Positions 16,340 through 24,317 of a DNA stretch of 64,000 nucleotides are shown piece after piece. The translations under genes were made by a program, and so were the position numbers. Below the pieces are notes generated by a model that was given only the letters and a program-made list of their open reading frames with translations, did not search any database and was not told where the DNA came from. Each line of letters opens with the position of its first letter. Position 1 is the first letter of the stretch. Source of the DNA: Saccharospirillum alexandrii (GTDB taxonomy: Bacteria; Pseudomonadota; Gammaproteobacteria; Pseudomonadales; Natronospirillaceae); the NCBI RefSeq assembly GCF_004000275.1, contig NZ_RCIP01000005.1:273363-337362 (forward strand). The letters run 5' to 3'.

Positions 16340-17926
16340 TTACAGTACGCTATCTACCTGGCTAGCACAGTCTTCGGCCGACTGCGGGCGAGCGACCGAG
16401 CTCAAAGCCGCCTGACCGTTGACATTCAGTCTCAGGTCGCCAGATTCACTGGTGCCATCAACGTCCGACGTGAAACGGAATTTCTGGGCTTCACCATCGA
16501 TTTTGGCTTTGGCTTTCATCTGGCCTTCAAACTCCTGACCTTCATAGTCGAACGATAACTGGATGACACCATCAGACAGCTTGCTCCAGCGACCACCGAC
16601 GTACTCGTTTTCGAACACCTCATCGTCATCTTCAGGGTTTGCTGCACTGACGTTGACGCAGGTGCCGATACGGCCGCTTGTGGAGTCGGCATTGCCATCC
16701 AGTCGCAGGGCGATGTAGCTACCGGCAGCCAGGTCATCGGAATCCTCTGCCGTTGCCTCCAGCACAAACCAGCTTCCGCCCCACTGGGTGCCTGTGGCCA
16801 GAGTCGCTTCTGATGCCGCGTCCTCAGCGGCTTCGTTCATTTCCGATGGCGTCAGGGTGGTGACAGCATTCTTGCCGGCATCGACCAGTGAGTTGGTGAT
16901 GGAGGCAATGTCGAATTCCACAGTGGTATTGCTCAGGTTGCTCACCAGCGATGTCGACAGATTGGCGATGCCGCTGTCCAGCACGCGACTTACGGCATCC
17001 CTATCGGTATTTCTGACTTCTTTCTTGATCAGCTGCGATACGACTTCTGAAGCCTTTAGTTGTGCGTTTATAGCGCTCGTGTTTACGGCTGTTTCTATAC
17101 GCTGGATTTCGGCGTTCAGTTGAGACAGTCGGCTGGCAATGCTGTTTTGGGTGGCCGTGTTGGCACTGACTGTTCTAGCAATTTGAGCAATGTTGGTAGA
17201 GGGCAATGAAGTCGGTCTAACGTTGTTTTGAGCGACTTGCGTTGAGATTTGGTTGATGATGCTAACTTGTGTGGCCGACGTATCGGTCACCTCAGTTGAG
17301 CTCGTTAGCACGTCCATCATCGTTTGTACGGCAATGGAATTGGCGAGGAATCTTCTGGATTTTTCATCTGAGGCGGTCGAGAAATCGAGTCGCAAATCCA
17401 GATCTGACGTAACACCTAATGCGCTGCGGATGCTGGTCCGATCAGAGTTCGAGTTGGCGCCCTGCAATAAAGTCGTGATCGGCGATAGAACAAGCGGGGT
17501 TGACGACCGCTGAGATGATGAGGAGATGGTGGATGACATAGCCATCACCCCTTTCAGGCGCTCTCCGGTTGACAGATCGGTCCCGCCCTTAATACGGATG
17601 ACCATGCTATCGACGCTGCTGCCATAGATCAGGCAGAAACGTTGGTATTCATCAGAGATAACCGGCAGCGCGCAATAGTTGGTGATGGTCAACGGGTTGT
17701 AGGAATAGTAGCCGTCGCTATCAGTAAAGGCATAGGGCTCAAAATCATCGATGGCATTGTTGTTGTTCGCGTCGACCCAGACTTTGCCGCCTGCAATGCG
17801 ACCGTCGACTGCAAGACCGTTCATTCCTTCACGGTTATCGGCACTGTTGCCATCCTGAGGGTCAACATCACACGCCGCCAGCGTTACGGTGGCAGCCAGG
17901 GTGAAAAGTAGAAAAGTTGGTTTCAT
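16340..17926 (-). CDS. Large outer-membrane-type lipoprotein of unknown function
   Basis: This 528-aa protein has a lipobox TLAAC with Cys19 and Asp at +2. In E. coli, Asp+2 is the inner-membrane retention signal, so its final location is uncertain. After the lipid anchor comes a small domain with VWVDANNNNAIDDFEPYAFTD, a repeat-like motif seen in secreted proteins with carboxypeptidase-regulatory-like folds, then a long Ser/Thr/Asn-rich helical region (about 120-360) and a C-terminal beta-rich domain (WGGSWFVLEA to the end). I do not recognise a named family. It starts 20 bp after the second TraF-like gene, so the two are probably one operon. Confidence 0.8.
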   Translation of the reverse strand: MKPTFLLFTLAATVTLAACDVDPQDGNSADNREGMNGLAVDGRIAGGKVWVDANNNNAIDDFEPYAFTDSDGYYSYNPLTITNYCALPVISDEYQRFCLIYGSSVDSMVIRIKGGTDLSTGERLKGVMAMSSTISSSSQRSSTPLVLSPITTLLQGANSNSDRTSIRSALGVTSDLDLRLDFSTASDEKSRRFLANSIAVQTMMDVLTSSTEVTDTSATQVSIINQISTQVAQNNVRPTSLPSTNIAQIARTVSANTATQNSIASRLSQLNAEIQRIETAVNTSAINAQLKASEVVSQLIKKEVRNTDRDAVSRVLDSGIANLSTSLVSNLSNTTVEFDIASITNSLVDAGKNAVTTLTPSEMNEAAEDAASEATLATGTQWGGSWFVLEATAEDSDDLAAGSYIALRLDGNADSTSGRIGTCVNVSAANPEDDDEVFENEYVGGRWSKLSDGVIQLSFDYEGQEFEGQMKAKAKIDGEAQKFRFTSDVDGTSESGDLRLNVNGQAALSSVARPQSAEDCASQVDSVL

Positions 17927-17946
17927 ATTCGTTCTCCAGTGCCAGA

Positions 17947-19401
17947 TTAAAAGGCGACGTTTAGGGACAAAGCGGCTGAAGCACTGCGAAGAGCATTGCC
18001 CTGCTCGGTCGCGTTGCTGCTGAACAGGTCGCCAAGCACGCTGTTTATGTGAGTGTCGAATTGAACAACATCGAAAAAGCTTAAACCGAGACCCAGTTGT
18101 GTGGCCTCAAAATCCAGCAGGTCTTTACCAACGCCCAGGCGCAGGCGCGGCCAATACCAAGAACTGGGCTGGGCTAGAAAAGCCAGGTTGACGTTTTGGC
18201 TTTCTTCACCAAATAGATCGGATTTTTGCCACAGGTCGACCGCCCCTGCGACGGCAAGCCGGTTGTTCAGAAAGCTCTGGCTGGCATCAACCGTCAGGTG
18301 CGGAAACATGCGGTGTTCTTCGTTGAGATCGATGTCGCCGATTGAGGCAAAATATTCGGCGTGATAGCACTCGGTTTGTGCCGTCTCGTTACTGATGCTG
18401 GCGCAATCGCCACCCAGTCGGTTGTATTCCAAGAGTGGCGCATTGAGGTTATAGGCGGTGACGCCAACCAGGGTGTTGTTCCATTCAAAGGTAACACCGG
18501 CATCGAGGGCAACATCGAAGTTAAAGTCTTTAAAACCCTCGGATACGTCGTTGGCTATGTCGTCGCTTAGAGTGCTGTCGTCGTCACTCGCCTGGCGCGC
18601 CAGATCTTTTAACGGATACAGGTGTTTCTGCAGGTTGTGTGCTATGAGCGTTACTCGCACACCGGCCGTTGCATCAATACCGAACTGATCCAGAAACTGG
18701 ATGCTGGGTAACGCCTGGGCATAGCCGATGTCCAGGTTGAACACCTGGCCTTGCTTCAAATATACCGAGGAGGTGGTGCGCAAGTAGTCGATGGGATCCA
18801 GATCCTCACCGTCATCGCTGGTGTCACTGATGGTTTGCGGGTCGATGTCAAACTCGATGGGACCATGAAGCAGCGAGCCACGAGCTTGTGTTAACGAAGA
18901 GGCGCCGAAGCTAAAGGTGCCTGCGGTACCTAGATTGAGGTTAAGCGGCGTCATCGGCAAATTTACCAGAGCACCTGGCTTGATATAGAAGTTGTCGGCA
19001 AGCAATTCCACATTTCGGTCGAGCGAGGCTTCCAGTGCATCCACTTCGCCCAGTACATCACCGACTGAGGCATTACCTGCATCGTACGCATCAAAGGTGT
19101 CGGAGATCTGGTTGATCTGATCATCCATGTCTTCGAACACCGTATTGAATTCCCCCAGGCCGCGTTGCTGAAGGTTTATGGTGAAATCCAGGACTGGAAA
19201 ACGTGCCCGCTCGGTGCTGACCATGCTAGCCGATGGGTTGAAGCGCCCTGAGGAGGCAAGTTGGGAGTTGCTAATAGGGCCGACAGATACGGCGGTACTG
19301 CTGGCCAGGTAATTGGTGTTACCCGCCAGTGCGGTGCCCGTTAGGGGGCCACCGAACCCACCGATTAGGGTGGCGCAAGTCAGTGTCAGGGTTCGCTTCA
19401 C
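17947..19401 (-). CDS. TraF_2-like envelope protein, probable beta-barrel
   Basis: This 484-aa protein starts at GTG 19401, chosen because GAGG lies 7 bases upstream and a signal peptide follows directly (MKRTLTLTCATLIGGFGGPLTGTALAG). The frame stays open to 19539 but those residues do not look like a signal sequence. Features such as NYLASSTAVSVG, FNPSASMV and a C-terminal LSLNVAF suit the same family as the gene at 14436, with lower similarity between them. A central helical segment (DDQINQISDTFDAYDAGN) may be a coiled coil. It heads the operon with the lipoprotein and is divergent from flgP. Confidence 0.65.
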   Translation of the reverse strand: MKRTLTLTCATLIGGFGGPLTGTALAGNTNYLASSTAVSVGPISNSQLASSGRFNPSASMVSTERARFPVLDFTINLQQRGLGEFNTVFEDMDDQINQISDTFDAYDAGNASVGDVLGEVDALEASLDRNVELLADNFYIKPGALVNLPMTPLNLNLGTAGTFSFGASSLTQARGSLLHGPIEFDIDPQTISDTSDDGEDLDPIDYLRTTSSVYLKQGQVFNLDIGYAQALPSIQFLDQFGIDATAGVRVTLIAHNLQKHLYPLKDLARQASDDDSTLSDDIANDVSEGFKDFNFDVALDAGVTFEWNNTLVGVTAYNLNAPLLEYNRLGGDCASISNETAQTECYHAEYFASIGDIDLNEEHRMFPHLTVDASQSFLNNRLAVAGAVDLWQKSDLFGEESQNVNLAFLAQPSSWYWPRLRLGVGKDLLDFEATQLGLGLSFFDVVQFDTHINSVLGDLFSSNATEQGNALRSASAALSLNVAF

Positions 19402-19707
19402 AGTATTGCCTCGGGTTTGGTGGTCGGTTGGGCACGACGCTGTCTGTATAAGGTCGGCGCTGAATACATACTGGATTAAATGCCACTTGGTGTGAACTGA
19501 TCCACACTTAATTAGGTTTTTTGGTTGATTTTTGCACAATATTTTGACGCTTTGAGCGCTCTTTAGATCAGTGCTTCGAATTGAATGGCGAAAATTTGGC
19601 GTTCTAAGGGCTTGCGATGAGCTGTGAATACTTAGCGCTAATGTCCTGCCGCTTCATGCCGATAAAACGGGAAATCCCATGTGTTGTATCGGTAGGCGGA
19701 GACCTTT
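19402..19707. promoter_or_regulatory. Divergent promoter region between the TraF-like operon and flgP
   Basis: This 306-bp AT-rich gap holds no gene. Both flanking genes point outward, so at least two promoters should be here. I could not place a convincing -35/-10 pair. A sigma-54-like string at 19521-19536 (TTGG..TTGCA) has the wrong GG-to-GC spacing by one base and was not accepted. Confidence 0.5.
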
Positions 19708-20316
19708 ATGAAAACCCTGTTCAAGTGGCGTTCCAGTGTGGTGGTGTTGGGCGCAGCGCTGGTAATGAGTGGCTGCTCGATGTGGCCCTTCGGTAACGAT
19801 GAAGACGAAGTTGAAGCCATTGTGGCCGAGGTTCGGGCCATTAATGAGAAATTGCCGCCTATGGAGCCCATGGTGCTGCGCTCGACCGGTTATGGCGCCA
19901 TCAACCCCAATTCACAGGGGCTCTCGGAAGTTCAGAAACGACTTATCGCTATGCGCGCCTCAAAGCTCGATGCCTACCGCACGCTCGCCGAGCGGGTCTA
20001 CGGCACGCAGATTGTCGGTAGTTCTACTGTTGAGAACCTGGTGGTCGAGAATGACCGCTTCAAAGCCTTTGTCGATACCCACATTTTGGGCGCCAAGGTG
20101 GTGTATCAGGACATGATGGCCGACGGCAGCTACGAGACCATGGTGGAAATGGTCATCGATGAAGGCTTCCGCAACTGTCTGGCCAACCAGCCTGCCGGCC
20201 GGCAAAACAGCCGCTGCGCGTCCGATGTGGTGTACGACGTCGATTCGATGACGCGTTCCCAGCTGCGTCAGCAAGGCATCGACACCACCGGGTCCGGCTT
20301 GTACTTCATTGAATAG
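19708..20316 (+). CDS. flgP: LPP20-family lipoprotein FlgP, flagellar H-ring component
   Basis: This 202-aa protein has the lipobox MSGC with Cys23. The conserved middle includes the LPP20/FlgP pattern QKRLIAMRASKLDAYRTLAERVYG and an odd-Cys pair near the end (NCLANQ..SRCASD). In Vibrio, FlgP with FlgO and FlgT forms the outer-membrane-associated H ring around the flagellar LP ring of high-torque motors. Here it is directly followed by flgT. No flgO is in the window and no other flagellar gene is near. The start at ATG 19708 is behind a GGCGGAGACC Shine-Dalgarno. Confidence 0.85.
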   Translation: MKTLFKWRSSVVVLGAALVMSGCSMWPFGNDEDEVEAIVAEVRAINEKLPPMEPMVLRSTGYGAINPNSQGLSEVQKRLIAMRASKLDAYRTLAERVYGTQIVGSSTVENLVVENDRFKAFVDTHILGAKVVYQDMMADGSYETMVEMVIDEGFRNCLANQPAGRQNSRCASDVVYDVDSMTRSQLRQQGIDTTGSGLYFIE

Positions 20317-20405
20317 AGTCAACGGTTAAGTCATACATCGAATAACACGTCGCGATGAACCGTGCCCTTCGGGAAGCGGATGAACCGTCGCGAAGGAGCA
20401 TAGAG

Positions 20406-21632
20406 ATGCAAGGTTTCATCGGGTTTTTTCTGGTGTTCGCCCTGGTGTTCGGGGCCGCATCGGCAGAGCAAATGCCTGCCGGCAATGTGGTGCTGGTCGA
20501 TGCCGAAGGCCAGGCTGAAATCGAATACGACGACATCAACAGCGCCCGTATTCGCGCCCTGCGCAAAGCCATTGAAAGCGCCTCCATGCAGGTCAGTGCC
20601 CAGGTGCACAGCACCCAGGTTATGGAAGACGGGAATCTGACCGTCGATTACCTACGCGTTAACAGCGCCGCCCAGGTACGTGACATTCAGATCATGAGTG
20701 AAGGCCGCGACGGCAACCTCTATACCGTGGCCATTACCGCCCGGGTCTCGCCCGACCAGGTGTGCGCCAATGTCATGGCCAACCATTACCGCAAGTCGGT
20801 CGCCGTTACCGGCTTCGCCATGGAGCACCCACAGCAGGCCTCCATGGGCCACCTGGGTTCAGTAGACCGGGGTTTGCCAGCCTACCTGGTCAACGGCCTG
20901 AACGGCGTAGCCGGCATGCGAGCCCTGAACGCCAATACCATGACTCTTTACCCCAACACTCGTACCGCACCCACTCAGCTTTCCCCACGCATGACGCTGA
21001 CCAGCGCCGTCGATGCGGCCCAGAGCCTGGGTGTGCAATTTGTCATCTCCGGCGTGATTCGTGACCTGGCCATGGAAAACCCCGATGCCCCGCGCGAGCG
21101 CAGCTGGGATGGCCTGCTGGCCAGAGTGGGCATCGAAAAAGCACCGCGCACCCGCCACTTCGTGTTTGATCTGTTCGTACACGATGGCCACTCCGGCGCC
21201 CTGGTGTTCCAGAGCCGCTACAGCACCCACGGCGACTGGAATGAAGCGCGTAATGCCCGCGTCGGCTTCGCCACCGGTAAATTCTTCACCACTGACTATG
21301 GCCAACACGTAAGAACCTTGCTCGACCAGGCCATGAGCGACATTCAACAAACCATTCAATGCCAGCCCTTCATGGCCACCATTACTCAGGTAAACGGCAC
21401 CCGCATCTTTGTAGACACCGGTGCTTCAAGTGGCCTGCGCCCGGGTGATTTCCTGAGCGTGTACCGCACCAGCCAGAACTTCGACCGCCAGGGAGACAGC
21501 TTCTGGCAACTGAGCGACACCCGCCTGGTGGCCGAAGTGAAGCAAGTACAGCCGCATTTTGCGATTGCTGAGCTTTCAATTGGTACTGAACGGTTGAATT
21601 TGCAAATGGATGATTTGGTAATGGCGTGGTGA
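20406..21632 (+). CDS. flgT: Flagellar assembly protein FlgT
   Basis: This 408-aa protein starts at ATG 20406 behind AAGGAG; an ATG at 20355 is in frame but lacks a ribosome site and would bury the signal peptide (MQGFIGFFLVFALVFGAASA). The three-domain FlgT plan is visible: an N-terminal domain with ALRKAIESASMQVSAQV, a middle domain with FVISGVIRDLAM, and a C-terminal SH3-like part (TQVNGTRIFVDTGASSGLRPGDFLSVYR). FlgT is periplasmic and builds the H ring that supports LP- and T-ring assembly in polar flagella. Spacing from flgP is 89 bp. Confidence 0.85.
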   Translation: MQGFIGFFLVFALVFGAASAEQMPAGNVVLVDAEGQAEIEYDDINSARIRALRKAIESASMQVSAQVHSTQVMEDGNLTVDYLRVNSAAQVRDIQIMSEGRDGNLYTVAITARVSPDQVCANVMANHYRKSVAVTGFAMEHPQQASMGHLGSVDRGLPAYLVNGLNGVAGMRALNANTMTLYPNTRTAPTQLSPRMTLTSAVDAAQSLGVQFVISGVIRDLAMENPDAPRERSWDGLLARVGIEKAPRTRHFVFDLFVHDGHSGALVFQSRYSTHGDWNEARNARVGFATGKFFTTDYGQHVRTLLDQAMSDIQQTIQCQPFMATITQVNGTRIFVDTGASSGLRPGDFLSVYRTSQNFDRQGDSFWQLSDTRLVAEVKQVQPHFAIAELSIGTERLNLQMDDLVMAW

Positions 21633-21646
21633 GCGTTTAATAAAAC

Positions 21647-21671
21647 CTCTGGTGAGCCCCACTCACCAGAG
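21647..21671. terminator. Perfect 10-bp hairpin after flgT
   Basis: CTCTGGTGAG and CTCACCAGAG pair perfectly around a 5-base loop, starting 14 bp after the flgT stop. There is no T run on the plus strand (a short TTTTATT follows on the minus strand), so termination efficiency is doubtful. The rest of 21672-21926 shows nothing clear. Confidence 0.5.
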
Positions 21672-21926
21672 CACCCCGCAAACCACCACGCATCAGCTCA
21701 CCACCGCATTTCACGGCACCACCAAGCCCAGTAGGAGGCCAGCCCCCTGGGCGACACGAAGCACCCAAGCCAGTGAGCTGCCCACAGCCACAAAGCCCTC
21801 CAAACCAATCCCCCTTCTGCACAAACCAAACACAATTGCGCCACCTCTCTTGCTAATTCCTGATCAACGTTCAAACTAAACATCAAAGGATTATTCAGCA
21901 AGAGCGAAGGCCAATGGGAGTCTGGT

Positions 21927-22406
21927 TTGAAACCGCATAACGAGATACACCTGGAGTCCCTTGCCGCAGGTGAACTTGATGAGGCTTATCAGCTTTACCG
22001 GGATTGCTTGTCCGAGTTTATTGACCAGGCATTTGGGTGGCATGAAGCGTTTCAGCAGCAGCGTTTCCGATCGTCATACCCTATAGATAGCCTGCGATGG
22101 CTAACGGATATTAACTCGCGGCGCTTCGGCTTGGTGAGTTTCCTTGAAAAGGATCAATCGCTGCATTTATCGTTGTTGTTGCTGTATCAGGCTCACCGGG
22201 GTTCGGGGCTAGGTAGTCTGGTAATGAGAGAACTGGAGGGCCTGGCCGAGGCAAGTGGACATAAGATAACCTTGTCGACGTTCAGAGAAAACAAAGGCGC
22301 CGTTTCTTTTTACCAGAAGCTTGGGTACCAGATCGATAAACAGGACGAGCACTTTTACGAAATGTCCAGGGGCTTGATGTTCCTGCAGCCAGATGCCAGG
22401 GAGTGA
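21927..22406 (+). CDS. GNAT-family N-acetyltransferase, PaiA-like by context
   Basis: This 159-aa protein has a TTG start at 21927, 6 bases after GGGAG; no in-frame ATG is available nearby. Acetyl-CoA binding is suggested by HRGSGLGSLVMRELEGLAE (motif A, QxxGxG/A type) and the end motif NKGAVSFYQKLGYQ. The substrate is not determined. It is followed 6 bp later by a PaiB-family gene; in Bacillus subtilis the paiA acetyltransferase (polyamine) and paiB are paired the same way, so a polyamine or small amine substrate is a reasonable inference. Confidence 0.75.
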   Translation: MKPHNEIHLESLAAGELDEAYQLYRDCLSEFIDQAFGWHEAFQQQRFRSSYPIDSLRWLTDINSRRFGLVSFLEKDQSLHLSLLLLYQAHRGSGLGSLVMRELEGLAEASGHKITLSTFRENKGAVSFYQKLGYQIDKQDEHFYEMSRGLMFLQPDARE

Positions 22407-22412
22407 TATTGA

Positions 22413-23039
22413 ATGTATGTCCCGCAACACTTCAAAGAAGACGATCAAGAGACGCTTCAGCAAATTATTCGTAGCTACGCGTTCGGATTAATGATCGTTG
22501 CCGACGGCGAAGGAATAGAGGCAAACCACCTACCTTTTCATCTGAATGACGGGGGCAGTGGAAATCTGGGTCACCTGCATTGCCATGTGGCCAGAAATAA
22601 CCCCGTATGGCAGCGCTTGCAGCATGGAGCTCGAGTTCTCGTCGTGTTTCAAGGACCAGATGCCTACGTTTCACCATCGTGGTACCCAACCAAAGCAGAG
22701 ACCGGGCGAGTTGTGCCAACCTGGAACTATTTGGCCGTCCACGCAGAAGGTAAAGCTCGTGTTATTGAAGACCCTGCCTGGTTGATTCAACACCTCAACC
22801 AGTTAACCGATCAGCACGAAGCAGGAAGAAGTGAACCCTGGTCAGTAGATGATGCCCCTTCGGATTTCACCGGACGTTTGGTAGAGGCTATCGTGGGTAT
22901 AGAGGTCAAGATTGAATCCCTGACTGGTAAGCTGAAAGCGAGTCAGAACCTGCCAGAGCGAAACAGAGCAGGAGTAAAGGCTGGGCTTGAGGCGGAAGAC
23001 AAGGTGCAAAGCCGTGCTATGTCCGAGTTCATCAGTTAA
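22413..23039 (+). CDS. PaiB-family FMN-binding protein
   Basis: This 208-aa protein opens with MYVPQHFKEDD and carries PaiB features: ANHLPFHL, LHCHVARNNPVW, VFQGPDAYVSPSWYPTK and VPTWNYLAVHAEG. These belong to a split-barrel flavin-binding fold. PaiB of B. subtilis represses sporulation and protease genes; in Gram-negatives the function is less clear. It lies directly after the GNAT gene and probably shares its transcript. Confidence 0.85.
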   Translation: MYVPQHFKEDDQETLQQIIRSYAFGLMIVADGEGIEANHLPFHLNDGGSGNLGHLHCHVARNNPVWQRLQHGARVLVVFQGPDAYVSPSWYPTKAETGRVVPTWNYLAVHAEGKARVIEDPAWLIQHLNQLTDQHEAGRSEPWSVDDAPSDFTGRLVEAIVGIEVKIESLTGKLKASQNLPERNRAGVKAGLEAEDKVQSRAMSEFIS

Positions 23040-23062
23040 CTACATCAATACAGTCAGCCATT

Positions 23063-23602
23063 ATGAATATTTCTCTGAATACAAACCTAACCACAGAAAG
23101 GCTAAAACTCCGGCCCGTTGATCTATTTGATGTGGATCTGGTGTGGGAGGTATCGCGGTTCGAGGGTTTTACCGACGGAATGACATGGGAGCCTCCGGCG
23201 AGTCGACAAGAAATTGTTGAGATAACTCACCGGAACCTGGCTCACTGGGAGCAAGGCAAGGATTATGTGTTCACTATCAGTCTTCTTAAGCCGGCTTGCC
23301 CGATTGGCTGAGTAGGGTTACAAAAGGAAGATCCTCCCGACACGTGGAACCTGGGCTTTTGGGTACACCCAGACCATTGGGGTAAAGGTTATGCATCGGA
23401 AGCCGCTCGAGCCATGCTGGAGTTTGGCTTCAATTCGCTTCAAGCTGACCGCATAGTCACCGCGCACGCCACCTGGAACAAACGCAGTCGAAGCGTGATT
23501 CAGAGGCCCGGCTTCAAATCTGTTGGGGTGAACCCTGCTGGTTTCTATAAGGATGGTAACCCTGTGGAGGAGGTTGAGTATGTACTCAGGCGTCCCATTT
23601 AA
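23063..23602 (+). pseudogene. RimJ/RimL-type GNAT acetyltransferase interrupted by a single in-frame stop
   Basis: The frame runs from ATG 23063 (TTERLKLRPV, the usual RimJ/RimL opening) to a TGA at 23309-23311, then continues without shift to a normal stop at 23600-23602. The join reads CPIG-stop-VGLQKED, where family members have IGRVGL or similar, so the simplest event is CGA (Arg) to TGA. The downstream part is complete: LGFWVHPDHWGKGYASEAARAM (acetyl-CoA motif) and VIQRPGFKSVG. Without readthrough the first fragment lacks the acetyl-CoA site. The total length, 179 codons, is right for the family. Confidence 0.8.
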
Positions 23603-23662
23603 CTGTTTTATAAGCTGCACTGGCATAGCCAGCGCCAGAAACCTTTAGAGGCGTGGCCTGAT

Positions 23663-24238
23663 ATGATTGTACTGGGTGGTGCTTCCAGAACAGGGAAAGG
23701 GCTTATATCCCAAGAATTAATGGTTCTGCTGGGCATTCCTTATATGTCTATCGACCCCATTAAAATGGCTATTTCAAAGTCGATTCCCAGTTACAAGCTG
23801 AACACCAATGGTACTTCTGTTGCGGTATCAGATGAGATGTGGCCGTTTATCTCTGCTTTGATTCTTAATTTGGTTGAGACAAATGTAAGCTATATCATTG
23901 AAGGTGAAATACTGCCCAGGCATGTATTTGAGCTTGCTAATGTCCATGATGTTAGAGTGAGTTCCTGCTTTGTTGGCTATAAAGACATCTCGGTTGAAGA
24001 GAAAATTAGTCAAGTTCGTGCCAACTCTGGTTACCCAAACGACTGGACTTCAAATTTAGCTGATAGTGAATTGAGGGGGTTGATAAAAGAAGGTGTTCAA
24101 TACAGTGAGTACTTGTACGATGAGTGCCAGACGTATGGTGTTCGTTACATCGATTTTTCAGAAAGCTTTGAAATTGGAAGAAAAGCCACGCTGAAATGCC
24201 TTTTTGATGATTTTCAGCGGTGGGGTCGGAGTCGGTGA
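23663..24238 (+). CDS. P-loop NTPase, kinase-like, function unknown
   Basis: This 191-aa protein has a Walker A motif at the very start (GGASRTGKG, residues 5-13) and a possible Walker B or acidic residue in IIEGEILP (about 80). The layout resembles small nucleoside- or phosphoglycerate-kinase-like P-loop proteins that phosphorylate a small molecule, but I cannot assign a family. DNA here is clearly AT-richer than the neighbours and codon use is mixed, consistent with recent acquisition. The start has GAGG about 10 bases upstream. Confidence 0.7.
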   Translation: MIVLGGASRTGKGLISQELMVLLGIPYMSIDPIKMAISKSIPSYKLNTNGTSVAVSDEMWPFISALILNLVETNVSYIIEGEILPRHVFELANVHDVRVSSCFVGYKDISVEEKISQVRANSGYPNDWTSNLADSELRGLIKEGVQYSEYLYDECQTYGVRYIDFSESFEIGRKATLKCLFDDFQRWGRSR

Positions 24239-24317
24239 TACCCCGGTCTTTGCTGCTTCCTGATGCTCAGATGAATGGCCTCCTCCGAAAGATCGGGTGC
24301 TTACCGTTAAGAGCAAG

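Noticed and set aside
14436-19401. Conjugation system suggested by the TraF family name
   Set aside because: No other transfer, relaxase or mating-pair gene is present; the family label covers many chromosomal envelope proteins.
19521-19536. Sigma-54-like TTGG..TTGCA string upstream of flgP
   Set aside because: GG and GC are 9 bases apart where the promoter class needs 10, and it is about 170 bp from the gene.
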